A stretch of DNA of 64,000 bases, from positions 145,854,160 through 145,918,159 of the forward strand of contig NC_061114.1 of the NCBI RefSeq assembly GCF_002878395.1, written 5' to 3'. The notes beneath the pieces are model-generated. The model was not told the origin of the DNA and did no database searches. It saw only the letters and a program-made list of their open reading frames with translations. This stretch comes from Capsicum annuum. Its lineage: Eukaryota > Streptophyta > Magnoliopsida > Solanales > Solanaceae. How positions within the stretch are numbered: position 1 is the first letter of the stretch; every line of letters begins with the position of its first letter. The position numbers and the translations under genes are program-made. Below are positions 46,223 to 57,037 of this stretch, piece after piece.

Positions 46223-48970
46223 TATAATACCTCACATATTTCTAAGCTAGGAAGTGAATAAGTATTCATATGTATAGAATCTCCTATCCTGTAATTCATA
46301 CTTGAGTACATGAATTACTATTAATATCCTAGTGACAGGATAGCTTATGATGCATTAAGTATGTTCATATGAGTCACTTAAGGTAATACAAGCTAAGAGT
46401 TTTTGAATCCACCAAGTTTTAGTGTTTGATTTTGCAAGAGTCATCTTTAAATGAGTATAACTCAATATTAATGTGGTATTTTCGTTGATTTAGACCCACC
46501 AAATTGTAGAGAATAGAATTAACTTTTCTACGATACCAATTTTACCTTAATACAATACCCAAGCAAAAAGTTATGCCATTTTCATAAGAGACAGAAAGCA
46601 TAGGCGATTGGTTAGGCACCTCCCAACCCAAGCATAAGCGATTGGTTACGCGTCGGCCAACCCAAGCATAGCCGATTGGTTAGGCGCCGGCCAATCTAAG
46701 CATAGGCGATCACTTGGGTACCGCCTAAGTCAGTTACAGGTGTCAAAAACACTCCATTTTGAGTTATTTTAAAGGTAATTATGTCTTTAAATACTCCTTA
46801 CACGTCCCTAAACTTACACCTATGAAATATATATCTTCTAAACCTATTGCAACCCTATTTTCATCTCAAAGCTCATCATCCAAGAGCACAAAAAGGGAAA
46901 AACAACTAGGGTTGCATAATTAAGATTGAAGATTCGATTTCAAGGAAATTGCTCCGTCAATCATCAAGAATCTTCCTTCTAAGGTATGCGTGAGTTGATT
47001 TATGGATTCCTTTCATCCATAAAGCTCAAAAACTCTCTTTTTCATTATAAAGTATGATTTCTATGTTGTTGGGTATTGATGATCATGTTGTTGATATTGG
47101 GTGATTCCCAAGATGGAATTTTTATATGTTTTTTTTAATTTCATAATATCATATGAGTTGGAAACATGTAAATTTGGTTGTTCATGATGTATAATTTGAT
47201 GATTTCACCTATGCTTAAGATGTTCATATAAGGTGTTTGATAAAATGCCTAAGGAACTAGAAATCATGCAATATAGCTAAATTGTGATTAAGTGAAGGAT
47301 TCATGATATGCCCTTACGTTCCAATGACTTCTATGTTGATAATGTGCCTTGTAAATGTTGTTGGAATACTCATGAACTATTCCTATGAGATTATGCTTTG
47401 TTTACTTGTAAATCCTACTTATGAACAAGATGTATGATAATCATGCAATCCACATGAACTTCCATGCTATTGGTATGTGTTGCCAATATGATTATGCAAT
47501 GAACATGATATTAAGATTGTGCAACTACTTCCATGTGATATGAAATCCTTTCCATGCAATACATAGTTGATAGCCATTCATAGTATGGGATCTCTACTTA
47601 TGATATTATAAATTATGGACTCTACTCTTATGATCAAGTCAGTCATGCGTGTTAGTTTCCTTCCATAGAGTCCTGCGGCTACTTGTACTCGAAAACTATA
47701 GCCGTGTGCCTAGATATATGTCATGTTTTATGATATCCGAACTCAAGCTATGATTTCATAGACTTCAGTCAGTCATGTGACTCAGGAGAACCTCATAATC
47801 TTAGTCAGTTGTCAGATATCAGTAACATTTTGCCAGTCATCAGAATTCAGTAAGATTAAGTCATGCACAATCAATTATTCATCTCCAGTACCTCTAGATG
47901 GGAGTAGAGGTTAGCACCGAGTAAACCCAAGGATAGGAACTCACCTGCTAGTTCAGGTTGTGATTCTTATTAGTCATCCTTGTGTTCCTTAACTATGTAG
48001 CTAGCGTAGGTTGAGACATCTTAACCCATCAGATTAGGGTTGGTGAGGTGGCTTAACCCATCAGTTTAGGGTTCCCATGGTTCTCATTGAGTATCTGCCA
48101 TATAAGGGTTACTCAAAGATTGTCCTTACCTATAGCACGGTATTGACACCCCTCCACTCGGGGCTGAGATTGGACCTCAGCTTAGCTATAGTGGCATACA
48201 TGGGGCATATCTGTTAAACAGTACTTCCCATAATTTTTGTATCAGTCTCAGTAAAAGAACTCAGGGCATTCTTCAGATTTCAGTATATACAAGACTGTCA
48301 GATACAGTCATCCATGTTATCAGTTTTAGTATCAGTCATGACAGTTATTAGTAAACCATGTATTAGCTTACAAGTCATGCTATAACGTATTCACGGTCCC
48401 AGTTTCTATATATGTGTGTTTGCACTCCCATGTTCATATTAGTCAGTTAGTGTTTTTCATGCATGAAACCCCTTTATGTTCAGCCTACCTTCCTCGTATA
48501 CTCAGTACTCCAATTGTACTGATGCATTTGCACTATGGTGCTTTCTTTTCATGTTACACTATAGGTTTTGAGACACAAGCTCCAGCCCAGCAGTAGCGGT
48601 AGCATTCCAGTTGTAGAGACACAGTGAGTCCTCATTCATTCGAGGACAATATAATTTGATTCATTTATTTATTTCTTCAGTTTAGTTTTATGCAGTTAGT
48701 TAGAGAAATGTTCCTTAAACTCTTTATTCAGATAGTTTAGAGGATTTCAAATTTATGTTCATATTTATGTTAAGATTGAGTTGTTTTGGGTATTTTCACC
48801 CACATGATTGTATTTAGTTGAATCTTATGGCCTTGCAGTTCCATGTATTTCGCATTATTATATCGTGATTTGCAGTATACAGGTACAGATATCAGTCATG
48901 GGTTAGCTTGTTGTCCCTCAAGGTCATGAGTATTATGTAGCATTCCGTTTCATCGAATCGGGGTGTTACA
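46223..48970 (+). repeat. E6 5' LTR (2748 bp)
   Basis: It runs TATAATACCTC...GGGTGTTACA; the first bases have changed from the TGTAATACCCC kept in the 3' LTR. It is about 140 bases longer than the 3' LTR, because a stretch at roughly 46455-46580 is absent there. Possible TATA-like text (CTATATATG) occurs at about 48405-48415. Confidence 0.88.
46596..46731 (+). repeat. Four-copy 34-bp tandem array in E6 5' LTR
   Basis: Four units of exactly 34 bases, each starting AAGCAT and carrying GCGATTGGTTAGGCGCC or a variant. The fourth unit diverges (GATCACTTGGGTACCGCC). The same array is at 54182-54317. Confidence 0.85.
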
Positions 48971-48974
48971 AACT

Positions 48975-48987
48975 TGGTATCAGAGCC
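48975..48987 (+). other. E6 primer-binding site, complementary to tRNA-iMet
   Basis: TGGTATCAGAGCC four bases after the LTR end. This is the classical plant initiator-methionine tRNA primer site and is intact. Bases 48988-49189 are a non-coding leader. Confidence 0.9.
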
Positions 48988-49189
48988 TAAGGTTCAATAG
49001 AGTCCTAGGAAGTATGAAAGTTGCATCTAGTAGAGTCTTGTGCATGGGTGTATTGCACGCCACATTTATGTGTGGGAGGATATAAGATATTTTAGGAATA
49101 GTGCTCTTTCTTTATTATTAATGTCATGCTAGTGAGCATAATCACAAGTTAAACTCTCAGTCTAATCCATTCTTCTCTAATTTCAGACC

Positions 49190-50330
49190 ATGGTCCCAAA
49201 GAGAAGAGACCATCCAGCTCCTCAGCCCGAAGATCCTTTGGGCAAATATGTTTCCCATGCGGAGTTTAGAGCCATATTTACCATACTCGCTCAGTCCATG
49301 GCTGTATAGAATAAATGACCACCAGTCATTCCAGCCAATCTAGTCACCACTCCTAAAGTAGCTAGGGTTCGGGACTTCACCCAGATGAACCCTTTATCTT
49401 TTCATAGGTCTAAGTCTAATGAGCACCCTCAGGAGTTCATTGACCAAGTCCAGAAGCTCATCGAACTCATGGGTGTTACTTTTATTGAGAGTGCTGAGTT
49501 AGCCACCTACCAGTTATAGGATGTTTCCCATGATTGGTACAAATAGTTGAAGTCTTAGAAGTTAGATGATATAGGCCCTATTGAGTAGGAGGGATTTGTT
49601 ACAGCCTTCTTAGACAGATTCTTTCCCCAAAAGCTGAGGGAATCCAAAGTTCTTGAGTTCATTAATCTCGGGCGGGGGAATATGAAGGTTAGGGAGTATT
49701 CTCTCAAATTTACTTAGCTAGCTAGGTATGCTCCTCATGTGGTTGCAGACAATAGAGATAAGATGAGCAAGATCGTGTTAGGGGTCAATGATAGCGTGGT
49801 AAATGAGTGTAGGTCTGAGATGCTAATCGGTGATATGACCTTAGCTAGAATCATGAACTATGCCCAGCAAGTAGAAGAGCAGAATTTTAATACTAGGGAG
49901 AGGCAGAATAAGAGAGCAAGGTCAGGTAATTTCAACTTTGCTCACCCCAAGTCAGATGGAGAAAACCGTTCATAGTTTTGCTCCAAGTCAGCCATTCTAG
50001 CTTCTTCCTCTGCCAGCGCTCCAGTTCTAATGTTCATAGATGGCAATAGAAACAAAGCGCCAGGCTCTAAATCTCAAGGCAGTATTAGCAGTGCCTGAAC
50101 GAATCCCCTTTGTCAGACTTGTGGTAAGAACCACAAGGGCATTTGCAGAGCCGGTTGTGATGTCTGTTTTGGTTGTGGCAAGCTCTACCACAGGATTAGG
50201 GAGTGTCTTCAATCAAGTCTTCAGGGTCAGCAAAATCATTCTACAGCTCAGTCCAGTCACCCGAACTAGCAGGGTGCCACTTCCAGTGCTACCAGTGGGT
50301 AACGTCCATATAGACTCTACGCCCTTCAGT
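49190..50330 (+). pseudogene. E6 gag remnant (capsid and CCHC zinc knuckle)
   Basis: It starts M-V-P-K-R-R-D-H-P at 49190. Capsid motifs follow in one frame: H-P-Q-E-F-I-D-Q-V-Q-K, F-L-D-R-F-F-P-Q-K-L-R-E, then the open part 49739-49975 (M-S-K-I-V-L-G-V-N, R-I-M-N-Y-A-Q-Q-V-E-E). The zinc knuckle C-F-G-C-G-K-L-Y-H-R-I-R-E-C (CX2CX4HX4C, 50165-50206) is intact and still in the frame of the ATG. There are nine in-frame stops (seven TAG, two TGA). A frameshift between about 50210 and 50420 separates it from protease. Gag would form the virus-like particle in which reverse transcription occurs. Confidence 0.88.
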
Positions 50331-50760
50331 CCCGGTAGGATCAGGATAATTCTCCTGATATCGTTACTGGTATGTTACAGATTTTCTATATTCATGTTTA
50401 TGCTTTGCTATACCCAGTGCATCTTTGTCTTTCGTTACTCCATACATAGCAAGCGATTTCAGAATCAGTCGTAAATTCCTAGGAGAGCCCTTCTCAGTGT
50501 CTACCCCAGTGGGTAAAACCATCATAGCCCGATGGGTATACAGGAACTGCCCGGTTATGATGTCTCAGAAATCCACGCCAGCAGATTTAGTGGAGTTAGA
50601 GATGACTAATTTGGGTGTTATTCTCAGCATAGATTGGCTTCATTCTTGCTATGCCACTGTCTACTGCAAAAACACGATAGTTCAATTTTAGTTCCTGAAT
50701 GAGCCCGTCCAAGAGTGGAAGGGTAGCATTTCAGCGTTCAGGGGTCAACTTATTACCTAC
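50331..50760 (+). pseudogene. E6 aspartic protease remnant
   Basis: The frame from about 50410 reads L-S-F-V-T-P-Y-I-A, V-S-T-P-V-G-K, I-A-R-W-V-Y-R-N-C and I-D-W-L-H-S-C-Y-A-T-V, the usual Ty3/gypsy protease pattern. The catalytic D-S-G region just upstream reads I-P-S-A-S, so the catalytic Asp is lost. A TAG stop lies at 50689. It normally cleaves the gag-pol polyprotein. Confidence 0.82.
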
Positions 50761-52250
50761 CTTCAGGCAACAAAAATAATTTCTGAGGGGTGTGTGTATC
50801 ATCTCGTGCATGTTAAAGATTCGAGTTCTGAATATCCTAGCCTCGAAATAGTCCCTGTTGTTAATGAATGTTCAGATATCTTTCCCGAAGATCTTCCAGG
50901 CATTCCTCCCAAAAGGGAAATAGACTTCGACATAGACCATCTTTCGGATACTTAACCTATTTCTATTTCTCCATACAGAATGGCACCAGCAGAACTCAAG
51001 AAACTAAAAGATTAATTAGAGTATCTCTTAGATAAGGGATTCATCAGACCCAGCATTTCCCCATGGGGTGCGCCAATATTATTCATGTGCAAGAAAGACG
51101 GTTCTCTCAGGATGTGTATTGATTACCGTTAACTCAATAAGGTCATGGTCAAGAACATATATCCTCTTCCCAGGATTGATGATCCATTCGACCAACTTTA
51201 GGGTGCCAGTTACTTCTCCAAGATAGACCTCAGATCAGGCTATCATCAGCTCAGAGTTAGAGAATGTGACATTCCGAAGACAGCTTTTCGTACTTGGTAT
51301 GGTCACTTTGAATTTTTAGTCATGTCATTTGGTCTTACCAATACCCCTGTAGCTTTTATGGATTTGATGAACCGTGTGTTCAAGAAGTACTTGGACATGT
51401 TTGTCATAGTCTTCATAGATGATATTCTGGTCTATTCTCGCACAGAGCGTGATTATGCGAACCATCTCAGGATTGTTCTTCAGACTCTCAGGGATTACCA
51501 GTTATTTGCTAAGTTCAGCAAGTGCGAATTTTGGCTAAGATCAGTAGCATTCCTTGGCCATATTATTTCCGGTGATGGCATTAGAGTAGATCCTCAGAAA
51601 ATCAAGGCAGTAAGAAACTAGCCCAGACTCGTATCTCCATTAGATATTAGAAGTTTCTTGGGTTCGGCAGGCTATTACAGACGGTTTGTTGAGGGATTTT
51701 CTTCTATTGCATCTCCCATGTCCAGATTGACTAAGAAGAAGATTAAGTTTTAGTGGTCAGATTCATGCGATAAGAGCTTTCAAGAGTTGAAGACTTGACT
51801 CACCTCCGTTCTAGTTCTAGCTATTCCAGATGGTTCAGACAGTTTTGTGGTCTATTGTGATGCATCCAGAGTGGGTTTAGGTTGTGTCCTCATGCAGTAT
51901 GGTAAGGTCATAGCCTATACCTCCAGTCAGTTAAAGCCACATGAGAAGAATTATCGAACTTATGATCTTGAGTTAGCAGCGGTAGTTTTTCCTTGAAGAT
52001 TTGGAGGCATTATTCTATAGATTTCATGTAGATGTCTTCATAGACCATAAAAGCCTCCAGTATGTCTTTTCCCAGAAAGATCTCAATCTTCACCAGTGAA
52101 GATGGTGAAAGCTCTTGAAGGATTATGACATGAGTATTCTTTATCATCCGGGCAAGGCCAATGTTGTGGTCTACGCTCTTAGTAGACTCTCCATGGGTAG
52201 TATTTCTCACATTAAGGATAGTAAGAAAAAGATGGCTCAGGAAATCCATT
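50761..52250 (+). pseudogene. E6 reverse transcriptase and RNase H remnant
   Basis: RT reads in frame 1: [49 protein letters not shown], and the active site [10 protein letters not shown] near 51410-51440, intact in the open stretch 51322-51621. RNase H starts V-V-Y-C-D-A-S-R at about 51850 and shows a one-base deletion near 51990 and a second indel shortly after. It ends with Y-H-P-G-K-A-N-V-V and L-S-R-L-S near 52140-52190. Eight in-frame stops occur before the first frameshift. Confidence 0.9.
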
Positions 52251-53480
52251 AGCTTGCCAGACTAGGCGTTCACTTAGTCGATTCTTTAGAGAGTGGTGTA
52301 TGTGTTCATAGTAGTTCAGAGTGATCTCTATTTTCTGAGGTAAAAGAGAAACAAGACAGGGATCCTAGCCAGGTGTAGATGAATCGAGGCAGCAAATACT
52401 TGCATAAGCGCTTGGTGCGTTATACTCTATTCATCCAGGGGCCACTAAGATGTACCACGACATGCAGGAGATCTATTGGTGGAGTGGGATGAAAAGAGAT
52501 ATTGCAGAGTTTGTGGCTAAAGTGCTCTACATGTCAGCAGGTTAAGATAGAGCATCAAAAACCTAGTGGTTCTATGCAAGAGTTCACCATTCCTACTTGG
52601 AAGTGGGAAGAAGTTAACATGGACTTCGTGATGGCTTTGCCTAGAACTTGTCATCAGCATGATTTAGTCTGGGTCATTATAGATAGAATGACCAAGTCAG
52701 CGCATTTCCTTCCTGTTTGTACATCTTATTCTGCCAAGGATTATGCCAAACTCTATATCAGGGAGTTAGTCAGATTACACGGTGTTCCACTATATATCAT
52801 CTCAGACAGAGGTACCCATTTCACTTCTCACTTTTGGAAAACATTCCAAAAGGGTCTCGGTACCCAAGTCCATCTCAGCACATATTTCATGCTCAGACAG
52901 ATGGTCAAGAAGAGAGGACCATTTAGACTCTTGAAGATATGATAAGGGCGTGTGAAATTGACTACAAGGGAAGTTGGGACGACCACTTGCCTTTGATTGA
53001 GTTTGCATACAACAATAGCTATCATTCTAGTATTCTGATGGCTCCATTTGAAGCTCTCTATGGTAGGAGATGTAGATCTCTGATTGGTTGATTTGAAGTT
53101 AGTGAGGCCTCAGTCATAGATCCTGACTTAGTATTTGATGCCTTAGAGAAAGTTCAATTGATCAGAGAGAGACTCTAGGCTGCTTAGAGTCGATAGAAGT
53201 CCTATGCAGATGTTCGTAGAAAGGATCTCGAGTTAGAGGTCAATGACTATGTCTATCTTAAGATCTCTCCCATGAAGGGAGTGAAAAGGTTCAGAAAGAA
53301 AAGGAAACTCAGTCCCAGGTATGTCGGTCCCTTCAGAATTCTTTGTCACTTTGGCATGGTAGCTTATGAGCTTGAGTTGCCTTCAGATCTAGCCTCAGTC
53401 CATCCATTCTTCCATGTCTCTTTGATAAAGAAGTGCATAGGTAACCCAGCAGTTGTTGTCCCTATTCAAAGCATCGACAT
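52251..53480 (+). pseudogene. E6 integrase remnant
   Basis: An HHCC domain remnant includes H-P-G-A-T-K-M-Y near 52435 and C-S-T-C-Q-Q-V-K in the open frame 52502-52942. The core keeps two catalytic Asp residues, M-D-F-V-M-A-L-P and I-I-S-D-R-G-T-H-F. The frame shifts near 52880, after which Q-T-D-G-Q-E-E-R-T (catalytic Glu) reads in frame 1. The C-terminal part has [33 protein letters not shown] and R-Y-V-G-P-F-R-I-L. It is broken by a frameshift and about five stops. Confidence 0.88.
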
Positions 53481-53496
53481 TCAGAACAACCTCTCT

Positions 53497-53655
53497 TATG
53501 AAGAGATTCCAGTCGAAATCTTAGATTATCAGACTCGTAGATTGAGGAACAAAGAAGTCCCTCTAGTCAAGGTTCTTTGGCGAAATCAGTCTCATGAGGG
53601 AGCTACTTGGGAAGTAGAAGTAGATATGCGTACCAAGTATCCTCACCTCTTCCCT
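53497..53655 (+). pseudogene. E6 chromodomain (Tekay/Del type)
   Basis: After [11 protein letters not shown] the frame reads [10 protein letters not shown], then [15 protein letters not shown] and [10 protein letters not shown]...Y-P-H-L-F-P. This is the C-terminal chromodomain that in Tekay/Del chromoviruses is thought to steer integration to heterochromatin through histone marks. The open frame runs 53272-53820 without a stop, the best kept coding part of E6. Confidence 0.82.
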
Positions 53656-53908
53656 GACGGTTCAGATCAAGCTCAATGTAACAGTTCTCCTTTATCTTAT
53701 TCAGTTTCTAGTATAAACTTGGTACCTATTAACCGTTTCATATTCAGTCATGCATTCATGTGCCAGTTGTCCTTGCATCAGATATTCACGAGTTCAGTAT
53801 GTTTAGCATGTCAGTCATGATATCAAGTTTTAGTTCTTCATGTTCAGTTCAGGTTCTATTCTCTTGTATCCCTTCTGAGTAAATTCTCATTCAAGGACGA
53901 ATGTTCCC

Positions 53909-53920
53909 AAGGGGGAGATA
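53909..53920 (+). other. E6 polypurine tract
   Basis: AAGGGGGAGATA ends one base before the 3' LTR start at 53922, after the common 'CAAGGACGAATGTTCCC' phrase. Confidence 0.88.
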
Positions 53921-53921
53921 T

Positions 53922-56527
53922 TGTAATACCCCGCATGTTTCTAAGCTAGGAAGTGAATAAGTATTCCTACGTATGAAATCTCCTATCCTGTGATTCATAC
54001 TTGAGTACATGACTTACCATGAATATCCTAGTGATAGGATAGCTTATGATCCATTAAGCATGTTCATATGAGTCACTTAAGGTAATACAAGCTCAGAGTT
54101 TCTGAATCCATCAAGTTTTAGTGATTGATTTTGCAAGGGTTATCTTTGAACAATTATAACTTGATTTTTGCAAGAGAAAGTAAGCATAAGCGATTGGTTA
54201 GGTGCCTCCCAACCCAAGTATAGGCAATTGGTTAGGCGCCGCCCAACCCAAGCATATGCGATTGGTTAGGCGCCGCCTAACCCAAGCATAGGCGATCACT
54301 TGGGCGCCGCCTAAGTCAATTCCGGGTGTCAAAAACACTCCGTTTTAGGTTATTTTAAAGGTAATTAAGTTTTTAAATACTCCTTACACATCCCTAAACT
54401 TAACCCTATGAAATAAATATCTTCTAAACATATTGCAACCCTATTTTCATCTCAAAGCTCATTATATAAGAGCACTAAAAGAGAAAAAAAACTAGGGTTG
54501 CATGATTAAGCTTGAAGATCCGATTCAAGAAAATTCCTCCGTCAATCATCAAGAATCTTCCTTCTAAGGTATGCGTGAGTTGATTTATGCATCCCTTTCA
54601 TACATAAAGCTCAAAAACCCTCTTTTTCATTATAAAGTATGATTTCTATATTATTGGGTGTTGATAATCATGTTGTTGATATTGGGTGATTCCCAAGATG
54701 GAATCTTTATATGTTTTTTTTAATTTCACGATATCATATGAGTTGGAAACATGTAAATTTGGTTGATCATGATGAATAATTTGATGATTTCACCTATGCT
54801 TAAGATGTGCATGTAAGGTGTTTGATAAAAGGCCTAAGGAACTAGAAATCATGCAATATAGCTAAATTGTGATTAAGTGAAGGATTCATGTTATGCCCTT
54901 ACGTTCTAATGACTTCTATGTTGATAATGTGCCTTGTAAATGTTGTTGGAATACTCATGAACTATTCCTATGAGATTATGCTTTGTTTACTTGCAAATCC
55001 TACTTATGAACAAGATGTATGATAACCATGCAATCTACATTAACTTCCATGCTATTAGTATGTGTTGCCAATATGATTATGCAATGAACATGATATTAAG
55101 ATTGTGTAACTACTTCCATGTGATATGAAATCCTTTCCATGCAATACATTGTTGATAGCCATTCATAGTATGGGATCTCTACTTATGATATTATAAATTA
55201 TGCACTCTACTCTTATGATCAAGTTAGTCATGCGTGTTAGTTTCCTTCCATCGAGTCCTACGGGTACTTGTACTCGAAAACTATAGCTGTGTGCCTAGAT
55301 CTATGTCATGTTTCATGATATCCGAACTCAAGCAATGATTCCATAGACTTCAGTCAGTCATGTGACTCAGGAGAACCTCATGATCTTAGTCAGTTGTCAG
55401 ATATCAGTAACATTCTGCCAGTCATCAGAATTCAGTAAGAGTAAGTTATGCACAATCAATTATTCATCTCCAGTACCTCTAGATGGGAGTAGAGGTTAGC
55501 ACCGAGTGAACCCAAGGATGGGAACTCACCCACTACTTCAGGTTGTGATTCTTATTAGTCATCCTTGTGTTCCATAACTACGTAGCTAGCGTAGGTTAAG
55601 ACATCTTAACCCATCAGATTAGGGTTGATAAGGTGGCTTAACCTGTCAATTTAAGGTTCCCATCGTTCTCATTGAGTACCCGCCAGATAAGGGTCACTCA
55701 CAGGTTGTCCTTAGCCGTGACACAGTATTGACACCTCTCCACTCAGGGTAGAGATTGGACCTCAACTTAGTTAAACACTACTTCCCACAGTTTTAGTATC
55801 AGACTCAGTAAAAGAACTCCGGGCGTTCTTTATATTTCAGTATATAAAGGACTGTCAGATACAGTCATCTATGTTATCAGTTTCAGTATCAGTCATAAAA
55901 GTTATCAGTAAACCATGTATTAGCTTAGAGGTCATGCTATCACGTATTCATGGTTCCAGTTTCTATATATGTGTGTTTACACTCCCACGTTCATATTAGT
56001 TAGTCAGTGTTGTTCATGCATGAAACCCCTTTATGTTCAACCTACCTTCCTCATATACTCAGTACTCCAGTTGTACTGACGGATTTGCACTATGGTTCTT
56101 TCTTTTCATATTACACCATAGGTTCCGAGACACGAGCTCCAGCCCAGTAGTAGCAGTAGCATTCCATTCGCAGAGACACAGTGACTCCTCATTGATTCGA
56201 GGACAATATGATTTGATTCATTTATTTATTTCTTCAGTTCAGTTGTACGGAGTTAGTTGGAGACATGCCCCTTCAACTCCTTATTCGGGTAGTTTAGAGG
56301 CTTTCAGATTTATGTTCAGATTTACGTTCAGATTGAGTTGTTTTGGGTATTTTCATCCACATGATTGTATTTAGTTGAACCTTATAGCCTTACAGTTCCA
56401 TGTATTCCGCATTATTATTTCATGATTTGCAGTATACAGGTACAGATATCAGTCATGGGTTAGCTTGTGGTCCCTCGGGGTCATGAGCACCGTGTAGCAT
56501 TTTGGTTCAACGAATCAGGGTGTTACA
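53922..56527 (+). repeat. E6 3' LTR (2606 bp)
   Basis: It runs TGTAATACCCCGC...GGGTGTTACA. Compared by eye, the two E6 LTRs differ at roughly one base in twenty to thirty, more in the first 200 bases, besides the ~120-base indel. Confidence 0.9.
54182..54317 (+). repeat. Four-copy 34-bp tandem array in E6 3' LTR, with perfect hairpin
   Basis: Same 4 x 34 bp structure as 46596-46731. In the third unit the core GGTTAGGC-GCC-GCCTAACC (54264-54282) is a perfect 8-bp inverted repeat with a 3-base loop. Confidence 0.88.
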
Positions 56528-57037
56528 CCAACCTTCACGGCTTAGCTAAATAACCCACTTTAATCCCAATTAAAATAGTTAACGCAGTCTTTTTTATTAA
56601 CCAATAATAATCTATTACGACATATACCATAAGAATTATCAGACAAATTATGCTTGTAAGGCAATATCATTATGCCATTCAAATAATTCATCACCTTGTG
56701 AAAATTCCATGACCACAATAATTTATCATGTCAGTTTGGGGGAATGCCTCAACCACCTATAAATTTAGATTTATTAAGTTAGTGTGGGAATTCCTTGACC
56801 CCCATTAGCTAAGATTTAAGTAAAAGCATGGCCAACAAGGCCTTCCATAACAATTTGATCTATTTAACCATTTATTCAATGTAATAGTCTAGGAGAGTAA
56901 GTCAAACCACATAATTAACAATATTTCAAAGACAATTATACAGTAGTTGAGGTTACACAATTTCCAAAATCAATTCAAATTATTAGTTATTAATTTGGGG
57001 GAATGCCACTACCCCCATCCCATATCACCATACCTAT

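Larger units (their letters stand above)
46223..56527 (+). mobile_element. E6: full-length Tekay/Del chromovirus, most complete element in the window
   Basis: CCAAC duplications sit at 46218-46222 and 56528-56532. The LTRs are 46223-48970 and 53922-56527. The primer site is at 48975 and the polypurine tract at 53909. Between them, in order, are gag, protease, RT, RNase H, integrase and chromodomain, all on the plus strand. Gag and pol lie in different frames (frame 2, then frame 1 from the protease), and further frameshifts occur near 51990 and 52880. About 22 in-frame stops interrupt the parts I could follow. It inserted into the 5' LTR of H. Confidence 0.9.
2749..57037 (-). mobile_element. 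Host element H: old minus-strand chromovirus, split by five insertions
   Basis: Pieces in window order are: 3' LTR 2749-4551; polypurine tract 4552-4570; internal pieces 4571-4672, 19693-21017 and 39743-41694; primer site 41695-41713; 5' LTR pieces 41716-42552, 46140-46222 and 56533-57037. Joining those intervals gives one minus-strand LTR retrotransposon with 3.4 kb of internal sequence left. The LTR pieces align across insertions: text around 3175-3400 continues from 42540 to 46140 and again at 56533. H is the target of E1, E3, S1, E6 and E5, so it is the oldest element here. The rest of its 5' LTR should lie to the right of E5, outside the window. Internal coding is Tekay/Del-like (CCHC knuckle, protease region). 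Confidence 0.7.
41716..57037 (-). repeat. H 5' LTR, split by S1 and E6 and cut by E5
   Basis: Visible parts are 41716-42552, 46140-46222 and 56533-57037. In order they match 2749-3760 of the left LTR plus about 470 bases beyond its truncation. The part equivalent to 3761-4551 is not in the window and should follow E5. Confidence 0.65.

Noticed and set aside
50040..50474. 144-residue plus ORF
   Set aside because: It is a shadow frame over the E6 gag knuckle and protease start.
56033..56374. 113-residue plus ORF
   Set aside because: It lies wholly within the E6 3' LTR and has no counterpart function.
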